Positions 24,822-32,776 of a stretch of DNA of 64,000 nt are shown in pieces. Each line of letters opens with the position of its first letter. The stretch's first letter is position 1. A model generated the notes under the pieces. That model worked only from the letters and a program-made list of their open reading frames with translations, did not search any database and was not told the DNA's origin. The position numbers and the translations under genes were made by a program. Source of the DNA: Flavobacteriaceae bacterium (lineage in GTDB: Bacteria > Bacteroidota > Bacteroidia > Flavobacteriales > Flavobacteriaceae); the NCBI GenBank assembly GCA_024643385.1, contig JAHEMZ010000002.1, forward strand, positions 12,688 to 76,687, in the 5' to 3' direction.

Positions 24822-25019
24822 ATGGCTAGAGCAATGTTTGATTACACTAAAGCTGTACTAAAAAAGGTAAGCTTTGATGTTAATCTTTTCTGTAAGGAGT
24901 TGAAAAAGGCACTTGAAAGACTACTTCCCCACGAAATTGAGGAACTTAAAATCTGGGTCAATTCACTCATTCAACAGAATCCGCAGTTGAACCAATGTTT
25001 AATCTATTTACCTGAATAA
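24822..25019 (+). CDS. Small conserved-type flavobacterial protein (65 aa)
   Basis: A cytoplasmic, largely helical 65-residue protein beginning MARAMFDYTKAVLKKVSFD. I recall similar short proteins from other Flavobacteriaceae but know no function. I choose ATG 24822 over the TTG two codons earlier. It has its own upstream region of 140 bp and a strong terminator directly after the stop, so it looks like a separately and perhaps highly expressed gene. Confidence 0.7.
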   Translation: MARAMFDYTKAVLKKVSFDVNLFCKELKKALERLLPHEIEELKIWVNSLIQQNPQLNQCLIYLPE

Positions 25020-25022
25020 CAG

Positions 25023-25050
25023 AAAGGCCTTCTTCACGAAGGCCTTTTTT
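25023..25050 (+). terminator. Strong intrinsic terminator
   Basis: An AAAGGCCTTC / GAAGGCCTTT stem with a 5-base loop ends in a T run. It sits between the small gene and the convergent oxyR and can act in both directions. Confidence 0.9.
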
Positions 25051-25984
25051 AAGATATAGGACTTATTATCTTAACATCCTGAAAACGGATGGCTCCTCTC
25101 ACGATCCCCGCTATCACTTGATATAAAGCATCAATTATTTGAAGTTTTAACTCACTCTTAGGGTAAATAATACTCACTTCTCTCGCCGGTGGCGGATCTT
25201 GAAAATACCGTAAATGTTTTTGCTGTTGCTCTTTTAGGTCTAAGGTATGCAGAAAAGGTAATAAAGTCATACCGAGTCCTTCATGAGAAAGTTTGATCAA
25301 GGTTTCAAAGCTTCCGCTGGTCAGTTGAAAAGAATCGTCTTTCGCTAACTTAGAAGCTTTACATAAGTTCACAACTCCATCCCGAAAGCAATGTCCGTCT
25401 TCCAATAACAATATGTCATCAATATCCAAGTCCCCCGGGACTATTTTATTATTTGAAAACAATCGATGACTTTCAGGGATATAACCTACAAAGGGCTCAT
25501 AATAGAGTACTCGCTCTTTGATCTTTTCATTATACAAAGGTGTGGCCGCAATTGCCGCATCCAGATGGCCGTCTAACATTTTGTGTATAATTTCTTCCGT
25601 TGAAAGCTCTTCGATTTTCAATTGTACTTTTGGATATCGGGTAGAAAAGGTTTTTAAGAACATGGGAAGTAGCGTAGGCATTACAGTGGGAATGATCCCT
25701 ATTCGAAATTCGCCTCCTACAAAACCTTTTTCCTGATCGACTACATCTTGCATCCGATTAGCTTCATTCACGATACTTTTTGCCTGACTGACAATTTTTT
25801 TCCCAACAGAGGTCAATTCGATCGGTTTCTTACTGCGGTCAAAAATTAAAATGGCTAATTCCTCTTCCAACTTTTGAATTTGCATACTTAAGGTTGGCTG
25901 GGTGACAAATGTTTTTTCAGCTGCTTTGGTAAAATTCTGATGTTCGGCGACAGCGAGAACGTACTTTAATTGAGTAATCGTCAT
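25049..25984 (-). CDS. oxyR: Hydrogen peroxide sensor, LysR family
   Basis: A transcriptional activator of peroxide defence. The N-terminal LysR winged helix-turn-helix (residues about 1-60, with FTKAAEKTFVTQPTLSMQIQKLE) is followed by a periplasmic-binding-protein-like sensor domain. The two peroxidatic cysteines fall at C199 (EDGHCFRD) and C208 (VVNLC), exactly the E. coli OxyR positions. Target genes such as catalase or dps are not adjacent. It is convergent with the small gene before it, sharing the terminator. Confidence 0.93.
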   Translation of the reverse strand: MTITQLKYVLAVAEHQNFTKAAEKTFVTQPTLSMQIQKLEEELAILIFDRSKKPIELTSVGKKIVSQAKSIVNEANRMQDVVDQEKGFVGGEFRIGIIPTVMPTLLPMFLKTFSTRYPKVQLKIEELSTEEIIHKMLDGHLDAAIAATPLYNEKIKERVLYYEPFVGYIPESHRLFSNNKIVPGDLDIDDILLLEDGHCFRDGVVNLCKASKLAKDDSFQLTSGSFETLIKLSHEGLGMTLLPFLHTLDLKEQQQKHLRYFQDPPPAREVSIIYPKSELKLQIIDALYQVIAGIVRGAIRFQDVKIISPIS

Positions 25985-26062
25985 GCTTAAGTTGTTTCTA
26001 CAAAAATACGAATTATATAGATAAAAACTATCGATTAACTTCTTGTCTAAAGTTTTATCTAT

Positions 26063-26093
26063 AAAAAAAGCCGATGCATTGCACCGGCTTTTA
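26063..26093 (-). terminator. Intrinsic terminator of the DUF2141 gene
   Basis: On the minus strand AAAAGCCGGTGCA pairs with TGCATCGGCTTTT (one bulge), followed by a T run. It lies downstream of the DUF2141 gene and upstream of oxyR. Confidence 0.78.
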
Positions 26094-26110
26094 AATGAAA
26101 GAATATAAAA

Positions 26111-26542
26111 TTATAAACGGATTTCCATTTCAACGGGGGTAGATCCTACCTCAAATTTTGCATCACTCCATTGAGGAGGTCCATAATTCTTTACATTATT
26201 TGAAACTCCAAACAGTTCTTTGGGCATTCCATTGGGTTCAAAATCCATTACTTTATTATCATTCTTATCATGAAATAACGAAATAGCATAAGTTCCCGGA
26301 AGTACATTGGTAAAGGTGACTGAGGCATATCCTTCATTGACGTCACTTACTTTACCTTGTAAAGGAGCTGCTTTCATAAAAGTGTCTTCATTATATAATC
26401 CCGCGATCAGGCTTCCTCCATAACCCGGAACTGGAACATTGACGGTAATGGTAGTACCTATATTATTATTTGATTCATTCGATTGGGCAGACATAGATAA
26501 ACCTGATAGAAGGATGGCTGCAGTTAAAATAAGTGTTTTCAT
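26111..26542 (-). CDS. Exported DUF2141 protein
   Basis: A 143-residue secreted beta-sandwich protein with a signal peptide (residues 1-19, ending SMSAQ). The DUF2141 domain shows the hallmark aspartate-rich turn ISLFHDKNDNKVMDFEPNGMPKE followed by GVSNN. These proteins resemble transthyretin or CarboxypepD-like folds and may bind metal through the Asp/Asn loop; no role is established. Single gene with its own terminator. Confidence 0.88.
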   Translation of the reverse strand: MKTLILTAAILLSGLSMSAQSNESNNNIGTTITVNVPVPGYGGSLIAGLYNEDTFMKAAPLQGKVSDVNEGYASVTFTNVLPGTYAISLFHDKNDNKVMDFEPNGMPKELFGVSNNVKNYGPPQWSDAKFEVGSTPVEMEIRL

Positions 26543-26635
26543 AATTGAATAGATTAAAGTGTAATTAATTTGTACACCTCAAAGTTGACGTAAAATAGGA
26601 ATGTTTTTTAAAATTTACTACTCAATTGTTGAAAT

Positions 26636-27076
26636 TCATTCCTGAATCGTATGCTGTGGTCTTTTTTTAAGAATTTCGCTATAACTATCCCAATGAAAAC
26701 ATAGAAGATACAAATTGGATAGTAACATTAAACCGGTAATGATAGGAGTGCCTGTCATCGAAAGTCCTACCGAAACCAGAAATATATTTACCGTAACCGG
26801 CATACTAAGAATCGGGAGCAATCGCGGCCAAAAGGGAGTGATCATTACCATACCTAACAATATTTGATACACTCCGATGAAGTTCCAATAGAATCCGGCC
26901 GCATACATTCCTTCAAAGAAGAGACCTACAGGATTATCTATAGATAAGGCCGTAAATTTTATTCCGGGGAGTTTACGAATACCCGAAAGAATAAAGGCCA
27001 AACCCAGGCATACTTTGGAAATTACATATAAATATCTGAAGAATCGTTTGTTTCTAAGGTAGTTGCTAATAGTCAT
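26636..27076 (-). CDS. DoxX-like inner-membrane protein
   Basis: A 146-residue protein with four helices. The first helix motif KVCLGLAFILSGIRKLPG and the later GVYQILLGMVMI resemble the DoxX/DoxD family, small membrane proteins of uncertain redox function. No partner genes lie nearby. It is monocistronic and 78 bp downstream of the cyclophilin gene. Confidence 0.65.
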   Translation of the reverse strand: MTISNYLRNKRFFRYLYVISKVCLGLAFILSGIRKLPGIKFTALSIDNPVGLFFEGMYAAGFYWNFIGVYQILLGMVMITPFWPRLLPILSMPVTVNIFLVSVGLSMTGTPIITGLMLLSNLYLLCFHWDSYSEILKKRPQHTIQE

Positions 27077-27153
27077 ATTTCTTAGACGAATCAGCTCGGT
27101 ATATGTTACCTTGCCACGAAAGGAAGTAAGAAATTGTTCGTATTCAACAAGTA

Positions 27154-27873
27154 TTACTGCATTATTTCAGCGGTGATAAACACATTTTGTTTGGGCCACT
27201 CTCCGTCATCTGTAGGTAGATTAGCAATTTTTTCCACAACATCCATTCCCTGGATCACTCTGCCGAAAATGGTATAGTTGCCATTTAAATGGGCCGCATT
27301 CTTATCCGGTCCGAGAAATATAAAAAATTCAAAAGGAGCGGTTTGCTTATCCGGGTTTTCGCGATATTCTTTGGCACCCGATACGGTTCCGAAAGTATGC
27401 TTACGCCCATTAGTCAATTCTGCGGGAAGCAAATAATTCGGGCCTAATTTATTCCGTTTCTTTGAGGTTTTCACATGATCACTATTACCTCCTTGAATAA
27501 TGAAATTTGGCACAACTCTATGGAAAAAGGTGTCATCAAAATATTTTTGTTTCACTAAATAGATGAAATTAGCGCGATGTAAGGGCGTATCTTCATACAG
27601 TTGGATCACGATCGCTCCGTATTGTGTCTTGATTTGAACTTGCGTTTCGGGATTACTTTTACCGTATTCTGTTAGAAATGTGACTACGTTTTTTTGTGTG
27701 ATCAAAGGATAAATAGTTTCCGGCTCCTCTTTTTTGGGTTCAGATTCTTCATAAATAGGAACTTTAAGAGTATCTTGTATAGTCTTTTCGTGAATGGTAG
27801 AAGACTTTTTTTTACCGTCGCAAGCACCTAATAAAAGAGCGATAGAAATTAGTAAGAGTAAGGAGTATTTCAT
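27154..27873 (-). CDS. Cyclophilin-type peptidyl-prolyl isomerase, lipoprotein
   Basis: A periplasmic folding catalyst anchored by a lipobox (LLGAC, acyl Cys at residue 18). A low-complexity linker rich in Lys and Glu spans about residues 20-55. The cyclophilin domain (about 75-239) includes GAIVIQLYEDTPLHRANFI, FFHRVVPNFIIQGG (the catalytic Arg in FHR) and NYTIFGRVIQGMDVV. The start codon lies 2 bp from the start of the divergent Nudix gene. Confidence 0.92.
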   Translation of the reverse strand: MKYSLLLLISIALLLGACDGKKKSSTIHEKTIQDTLKVPIYEESEPKKEEPETIYPLITQKNVVTFLTEYGKSNPETQVQIKTQYGAIVIQLYEDTPLHRANFIYLVKQKYFDDTFFHRVVPNFIIQGGNSDHVKTSKKRNKLGPNYLLPAELTNGRKHTFGTVSGAKEYRENPDKQTAPFEFFIFLGPDKNAAHLNGNYTIFGRVIQGMDVVEKIANLPTDDGEWPKQNVFITAEIMQ

Positions 27874-27875
27874 TT

Positions 27876-28517
27876 ATGCAGTTTTCTGATTTTGAAAAAC
27901 GAGTTGTAAAGTTAAAAAATTTGGATCTTCCGGGCGATGATTTTCATTTTACGATGGCTCCTTTGGAACGATTGCAAGAATTAAAGCTAAGAGCGTCGGA
28001 AATGAGCACTGCGAAAGAAGCGGCCGTACTTTGTTTATTTTATCCGTCCTTTTCGGAAGAAACACATTTTATTTTGATCTTACGAAAAACATATAAAGGT
28101 GTGCATTCAGCACAGGTTGGATTTCCGGGAGGAAAGGTGGAAAATTGCGATCTGTCTTTGGAACATACTGCCTTGCGAGAAACAGAAGAAGAAGTAGGAG
28201 TAGGTCGGCATGGGGTTTTGGTTTTAAAGAAAATGACGGAGGTATATATTCCTCCCAGTAATTTTTTTGTACATCCTTTTGTAGGGATCACCCATCAAAC
28301 TCCTTTATTTATTCCTCAAGAGGATGAGGTCGAAGCCATCATCGAGGTACCGCTTTTAGAATTTTTATCCGAGGAGGCTAGGATCATTCAACGGTTATCA
28401 ACGAGTTATGCAAAGGATATCGAAGTTCCTGCTTTCCAATTGCAAGGGCATGTAGTTTGGGGAGCTACAGCCATGATGTTAAACGAGGTACGTGAATTGC
28501 TGCAAAAGGTGATGTAA
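27876..28517 (+). CDS. Nudix hydrolase, CoA-pyrophosphatase type
   Basis: A 213-residue Nudix protein. The Nudix box reads GGKVENCDLSLEHTALRETEEEVGV (residues about 85-109), preceded by the NUDT7/CoAse-type sequence KGVHSAQVGFPGGK, which points to cleavage of coenzyme A or acyl-CoA. M1 fits the family start (MAP-x-ER follows at residue 27). Its start codon is only 2 bp from that of the divergent lipoprotein, so its promoter and ribosome site must lie inside the other gene or be absent. Confidence 0.9.
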   Translation: MQFSDFEKRVVKLKNLDLPGDDFHFTMAPLERLQELKLRASEMSTAKEAAVLCLFYPSFSEETHFILILRKTYKGVHSAQVGFPGGKVENCDLSLEHTALRETEEEVGVGRHGVLVLKKMTEVYIPPSNFFVHPFVGITHQTPLFIPQEDEVEAIIEVPLLEFLSEEARIIQRLSTSYAKDIEVPAFQLQGHVVWGATAMMLNEVRELLQKVM

Positions 28518-28531
28518 GTACCCTTTTTTAG

Positions 28532-28539
28532 TATCTTTG
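28532..28539 (+). promoter_or_regulatory. -7 promoter box before the acyltransferase gene
   Basis: TATCTTTG matches TAnnTTTG exactly and lies 50 bp before the start at 28589, suggesting that plsC has its own promoter despite following the Nudix gene closely. Confidence 0.5.
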
Positions 28540-28588
28540 TGGGGCCGATCATTATTTGGGTATACGCATTATTTAAAGGTTAAAAACT

Positions 28589-29392
28589 ATGGGGCTTTTT
28601 AAAAAAAATCCTTTTGGACACATTCTTTTCTTAAAAAAATGGCTAATACGTATTCTGGGAGCCTTGACACACAGTCGCTTCAAAGGATTCAATCAATTGC
28701 ATATCGAGGGTAGCGAGATCATCAAAAACCTTCCGGACACCAATGTTCTTTTTGTTTCCAACCATCAAACGTATTTTGCCGATGTGGTAGCCATGTTTCA
28801 TGTGTTTAATGCGAGTTTAAGCGGAAGGGTAGATAGCATCAAAAATATTGGCTATCTCTGGAACCCAAAGTTGAACCTATATTTTGTGGCGGCGAGGGAA
28901 ACTATGCAAGATGGTCTGCTTCCAAAAGTACTCGCTTATGCAGGCTCAATCAGTATCGATCGAACCTGGAGGAGTGAAGGAAAGGATGTTAATAGGCAAG
29001 TGAAATTGAGCGATGTCAGTAATATCACTAAGGCCTTAAATGATGGCTGGGTAATCACTTTTCCACAAGGAACTACCACCCCCTGGAAACCTATCCGAAG
29101 AGGGACGGCTCATATAATTATGCGTAACCGCCCTTTAGTAGTGCCAATTGTCATTGACGGATTCCGCAGATCTTTTGACAAGAAAGGAATTCGCATCAAA
29201 AAACGAGGGATTCTTCAATCCATGGAAATCAAAGCTCCTTTGGAAATAGACTACGATAATGATACGGTAGAGGAAATCGTAAGCAAGTTGGAATTTGCTA
29301 TTGAGCAACACCCTTCTTTTTTAAAGGTAATACCTAAAGAAGAAATTCAGCAAGAAGAGGAGTTGAACAAAACCAGGCAATGGCGTTATTAA
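28589..29392 (+). CDS. 1-acyl-glycerol-3-phosphate acyltransferase-like protein
   Basis: A PlsC-family membrane-associated acyltransferase for phospholipid synthesis. The catalytic H-x4-D is in VSNHQTYFADV (residues about 56-66). The second motif is FPQGTTTPW instead of the usual FPEGTR, and a third region VPIVIDGFRRSF is present. At 267 residues it has normal length. The stop codon overlaps the convergent gene by 4 bp. Confidence 0.88.
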   Translation: MGLFKKNPFGHILFLKKWLIRILGALTHSRFKGFNQLHIEGSEIIKNLPDTNVLFVSNHQTYFADVVAMFHVFNASLSGRVDSIKNIGYLWNPKLNLYFVAARETMQDGLLPKVLAYAGSISIDRTWRSEGKDVNRQVKLSDVSNITKALNDGWVITFPQGTTTPWKPIRRGTAHIIMRNRPLVVPIVIDGFRRSFDKKGIRIKKRGILQSMEIKAPLEIDYDNDTVEEIVSKLEFAIEQHPSFLKVIPKEEIQQEEELNKTRQWRY

Positions 29393-30021
29393 AGTTCTAT
29401 TTTCTTCAATTCATTGTAATTTCTCTTTAGTCTGCGCAAGAGTAATCCGTAGATCAACCAATAAAAGAGTATCAAAAACACAATGATGATAATTCCTCCA
29501 ATTACGTTAAATTTAATGAACATTTCAGCGGGAACGGTTGAATAGAAATCGTCACTTCTTAGAATCTCGTGTAATTTATTTTGATTATAATAATAATAGA
29601 GATTCACGATGAACATCAGTACGGCTGCCATTCCTATATTATAGTAAACAAAATAATGTACCGTTTTACGGGTCTTAAGGATGTTCGACATTAATTCCTT
29701 AATTGAATTGGTCGCCTGGATCTTCAAATGATTTTTATAAAAGAGATAGATAAAAACAAACACTACCAAGTAATTAAAAATGTTAATCCAGGTAAATAGG
29801 TCGTTCAAACCCATTCCTTCTTGAAACTTTTTACTCGAGTCCGGAACCAAAAAGTATAAAGTGGTCCAAAGAACAATTTCCGCGATACTTATGTAAAAAA
29901 TCCACTTCACCATGGAGGAGGACTTCTTTAATAGCATCGGATATATATCCTTATAGGTCAATTTAGGGAACTCTTGTTCTCTCGATTGCCATCCTTTTTT
30001 TAAAATTTCTAATTCGTCCAT
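29389..30021 (-). CDS. Four-helix membrane partner of the ECF sigma factor
   Basis: A 210-residue protein. A soluble N-terminus (MDELEILKKGWQSREQEFPKLTY) precedes four membrane helices (about residues 38-60, 75-97, 118-140, 170-195). It begins 3 bp after the sigma factor gene, so the two are one operon. The family is unnamed to me but regularly follows sigma factor genes in flavobacteria, so it may bind the sigma factor at the membrane as an anti-sigma factor. That function is inferred from position only. Confidence 0.6.
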   Translation of the reverse strand: MDELEILKKGWQSREQEFPKLTYKDIYPMLLKKSSSMVKWIFYISIAEIVLWTTLYFLVPDSSKKFQEGMGLNDLFTWINIFNYLVVFVFIYLFYKNHLKIQATNSIKELMSNILKTRKTVHYFVYYNIGMAAVLMFIVNLYYYYNQNKLHEILRSDDFYSTVPAEMFIKFNVIGGIIIIVFLILFYWLIYGLLLRRLKRNYNELKKIEL

Positions 30022-30024
30022 ATG

Positions 30025-30519
30025 TTATGGGTTAAGTATACTCCTTAACTTTTCTTTGATTCGATTCATTTTCACTCTTGAATTTACTTCCGAGATTCCC
30101 AATGTTTCTGCGATTTCCGCATAATTTTTATTTTCCAGGTATAAGAATACCAAAGCTTTGTCTATGTCATTTAGTGTTTTTACAGCACTGTACATTAATT
30201 TCATTTGTTCTTCAATCAATGGGTCGTACTCTTCTGCCGTAATTTTGAAACTTACCCCTTCAAAGTCTTGTGTCTCAATCTTTCGCTTACTTTTTCGATA
30301 CAAAGTAATAGCTGTATTCAACGCTACACGATACATCCATGTGCTAAACTTAGCGTCTCCCCGAAATTTTGGATACGCCTTCCAGAGTTGAATGGTGATC
30401 TCTTGAAAAAGATCATTGTGCGCATCGCTGTCATTGGTATACAAACGACATATTTTATGCACAATGTTTTGATTTTCCTCTAGTTGGGTCACAAAACTAT
30501 GTTCGAGTTCTTTGGTCAA
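30025..30519 (-). CDS. ECF-type RNA polymerase sigma factor
   Basis: A 164-residue sigma-70 family factor. Region 2 (about residues 20-90) has NDLFQEITIQLWKAYPKFRGDAKFSTWMYRVALNTAI; region 4 (about 110-160) has IDKALVFLYLENKNYAEIAETLGISEVNSRVKMNR. There is no region 1 or 3, as expected for the ECF group. It forms an operon with the four-helix membrane protein. Targets unknown; the short repeat protein at 30587 lies directly upstream on the same strand. Confidence 0.95.
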   Translation of the reverse strand: MTKELEHSFVTQLEENQNIVHKICRLYTNDSDAHNDLFQEITIQLWKAYPKFRGDAKFSTWMYRVALNTAITLYRKSKRKIETQDFEGVSFKITAEEYDPLIEEQMKLMYSAVKTLNDIDKALVFLYLENKNYAEIAETLGISEVNSRVKMNRIKEKLRSILNP

Positions 30520-30586
30520 TGGTTCGTGGTTAACTGCACAATTAGTGCATATAGGTTGTTAATTGTTACAGGATATCCTGAAAATT

Positions 30587-30955
30587 TTATTGTTTGATGG
30601 TCACCGGAATGGAACTTCCGGAAGTAAGCCAACTTCCACCCACTTCATCAATATTTACATCCAATTCGTCACTGGTGTCGATACTTTTGATATTCACCTT
30701 CACTTCATCGTAGGTATCCACGCTCTTCAGATTCACGTTCAATTCGTCATAGGTATTGATATCGACAATTCGTACGTCCAGTGTATTCATATCACTTATT
30801 GGAACTAAGCGGTATTCAAAGGAATCTTTGTTTGAGATTCCATCGGCACTGTTGGCATAGAGGGCAGGAATTAGGTCGTACTGTTTAAAAGTAATAAGAC
30901 TTAAACATACGGCAATAATCGTAAGAACGGATTTAGTGTAGCTATCTGTTTTCAT
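30587..30955 (-). CDS. Repeat protein with N-terminal membrane anchor
   Basis: A 122-residue protein. The N-terminus MKTDSYTKSVLTIIAVCLS is a hydrophobic anchor common among small flavobacterial proteins. Residues about 56-105 consist of four near-identical 12-13-residue repeats of the type (S/N)(V/I)(D/N)TYDELNVN(L/I)K, alternating hydrophobic and acidic residues, likely one beta strand each. The C-terminus GGSWLTSGSSIPVTIKQ is not part of the repeats. No function known. Its own promoter was not identified. Confidence 0.65.
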   Translation of the reverse strand: MKTDSYTKSVLTIIAVCLSLITFKQYDLIPALYANSADGISNKDSFEYRLVPISDMNTLDVRIVDINTYDELNVNLKSVDTYDEVKVNIKSIDTSDELDVNIDEVGGSWLTSGSSIPVTIKQ

Positions 30956-31022
30956 GATATTTATTTTAGAAATTAAAAGTTATCTACAGGCTGAAAGGGC
31001 AATAATTATTCCGAAAAAAGTA

Positions 31023-31619
31023 TTAACAGTTCTTATACTTGTCGTTTAGTCCGGTGCCATTTAATATCATCGGAATGATCCTTGAAAGCCTATTTCTTTG
31101 TGTTTCTTCTTTTTTGGCGCTTGCGATATATTCTGCATATTCCTTTTGTCTACCGGGCGTAAGGCTTTGGAATGAGCTTGCCAATGCTTTATCGGCAGAC
31201 AGCATTTTGTTTAAAATGGGAGGTAAAACTACTGACTTAGACTTGTCTGGTGTGATTTGTTTTCCCGCTTTGGTATTTTCGATGGATTCATACAGATACT
31301 CTAGGATCAGCCCGGGAGGGATATGGTCTCCTTTCACAAATTTCCATTGCCGAAGACCTTTTGTTTTTCCTTCTTGCGCATTGTGCAGTTTTTGATAAGG
31401 ATCTTTCAAGAATACCCCTTGATGGAACCAAATGGCAAAATGATTTTTAAAGGCGGCAAAACCTGCTACTAGTTTTCCTTGCAGGGTATAGGTAGGGCAT
31501 CCCCACTTGATTTCTTCTTTCAGCTCGGTTTGTAGAAATATTTTTCGAAGTTCTTCCAGTTCAACCTTCCATTGAGATTGCTTCTCTATAAAGGTTGTAA
31601 TCTTATCAACTTCGGACAT
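31023..31619 (-). CDS. YdeI/DUF1801-family protein
   Basis: A 198-residue cytoplasmic protein. Residues about 20-120 match the DUF1801/YdhG fold (EEIKWGCPTYTLQGK...VAGFAAFKNHFAIWFHQG). The C-terminal part carries the YdeI/OmpD-associated signature FQSLTPGRQKEYAEYIASAKKEETQRNRL. Related proteins are annotated as iron-chaperone-like or bacteriocin-protection proteins; neither is proven. It follows the DUF1028 gene by 8 bp, so the two may form an operon. Confidence 0.85.
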   Translation of the reverse strand: MSEVDKITTFIEKQSQWKVELEELRKIFLQTELKEEIKWGCPTYTLQGKLVAGFAAFKNHFAIWFHQGVFLKDPYQKLHNAQEGKTKGLRQWKFVKGDHIPPGLILEYLYESIENTKAGKQITPDKSKSVVLPPILNKMLSADKALASSFQSLTPGRQKEYAEYIASAKKEETQRNRLSRIIPMILNGTGLNDKYKNC

Positions 31620-31627
31620 TGGCTTTA

Positions 31628-32623
31628 TTATTTTTTTACAAACTTCAAAGTGATTTCATGGTTTCCGGCCTTTAACTTTAGGAAATAAAGTCCTTTTGCG
31701 AATTTTGAAATATCAATGGTTTTCGTTGCTGTTTGCATTTTCTCAGAAAGCAAAAGTTTTCCGCTGAGGTCAAATATTTGCATGGATTCTGCCATAACGG
31801 ACGTATCCACTTGAAGTTTCAACTCGTTCACAGCAGGATTTGGAAATACCTCTACCTTATTATAAAGTGGGTTATCATTCACTGCGAGAAATTGGTTGTA
31901 AAGATCCTGAAGAAGATCAATAGGTTCGATACCGGTACCTTGAGAGGGTACTGTAAGTCGGAGATAGGGTTGGCCTTGGATGTCGTCCGGTTTGTAAACG
32001 ACCATATAGGCTGCCCGAGAAGAAGTTCCATTCACTAAACATCTGGAGTCAGCACCCGGAAAATTAGCACCTTGTAAAGCGGCCATTAATTTATCTGCCA
32101 AAGTTCCGGAGGTAGCATTAAAATTTTCCTCCATATTGTCAATTACGCTAACGTCTAGTAAGATATTTCCTTGGATACTATAATTAGCACCTTGTCGATC
32201 TTCTTTATAATCGTCTGTAAGTACGCCGGAAAAACCTGCAGCTCTGGGATCTCCATTTTCATCCAGATCTACAATACCGTATTGACGATAGTCCGGATTA
32301 AAATTTTGTGAGCTACAAGCATCGTTCAATAGTAGCCAATCAATAATCTCCTGGGGCGAATCTCCTTGGGCCATTCGATCCATGGCGCCTTGCAGGTTTA
32401 CATTAGGAAGGCAAATATAGGCTTGAGAATTTACACCCCCTTTTCCGGGGATCATGTTTGTAATCCATGTGTCCCATAGTGCGGGAGCACCTGTTACACA
32501 TGAGGCTCCGGCAGAACCTACTTCTCCTGTAATCGGATCGACCGCGATGATTGAAAAAGTATCTTGAGCCTGAAGGTTCATTCCGAAAAGACAGAGTGCA
32601 ATGAGGGTATATAATTTTAGCAT
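31628..32623 (-). CDS. DUF1028 protein with T9SS sorting domain
   Basis: A 331-residue secreted protein; the start is set at the ATG at 32623, which gives the signal peptide MLKLYTLIALCLFGMNLQAQ. The DUF1028 domain (about residues 20-235) opens with DTFSIIAVDPITGEVGSAGASC, a fold related to Ntn hydrolases in which the N-terminal residue may be catalytic. A linker leads to a C-terminal type A sorting domain (about 255-331; VEVFPNPAVNELKL ... LYFLKLKAGNHEITLKFVKK) for export by the type IX system. A tandem LytTR-type site lies upstream but faces the divergent TonB receptor. Confidence 0.88.
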   Translation of the reverse strand: MLKLYTLIALCLFGMNLQAQDTFSIIAVDPITGEVGSAGASCVTGAPALWDTWITNMIPGKGGVNSQAYICLPNVNLQGAMDRMAQGDSPQEIIDWLLLNDACSSQNFNPDYRQYGIVDLDENGDPRAAGFSGVLTDDYKEDRQGANYSIQGNILLDVSVIDNMEENFNATSGTLADKLMAALQGANFPGADSRCLVNGTSSRAAYMVVYKPDDIQGQPYLRLTVPSQGTGIEPIDLLQDLYNQFLAVNDNPLYNKVEVFPNPAVNELKLQVDTSVMAESMQIFDLSGKLLLSEKMQTATKTIDISKFAKGLYFLKLKAGNHEITLKFVKK

Positions 32624-32670
32624 GATGTATTTTTTTTTAAATATAACATTTTTTATGGCATACTGTACCA

Positions 32671-32700
32671 ACAATTCAGGGGGTGAAAATTACAGTTCGG
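32671..32700 (+). promoter_or_regulatory. Tandem LytTR-type operator before the TonB receptor
   Basis: ACAATTCAG (32671-32679) and ACAGTTCGG (32692-32700) are direct repeats with a 21-bp period, i.e. two helical turns. The second repeat ends 76 bp before the receptor start. The same arrangement occurs at 34938 and 37305. Confidence 0.75.
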
Positions 32701-32776
32701 CATTTATTTATTGTCATCTGTAACTTTTTAAAAGAATTTAGCCCAATAAATAAGAACCAGCGGTAAGACATCGTTT

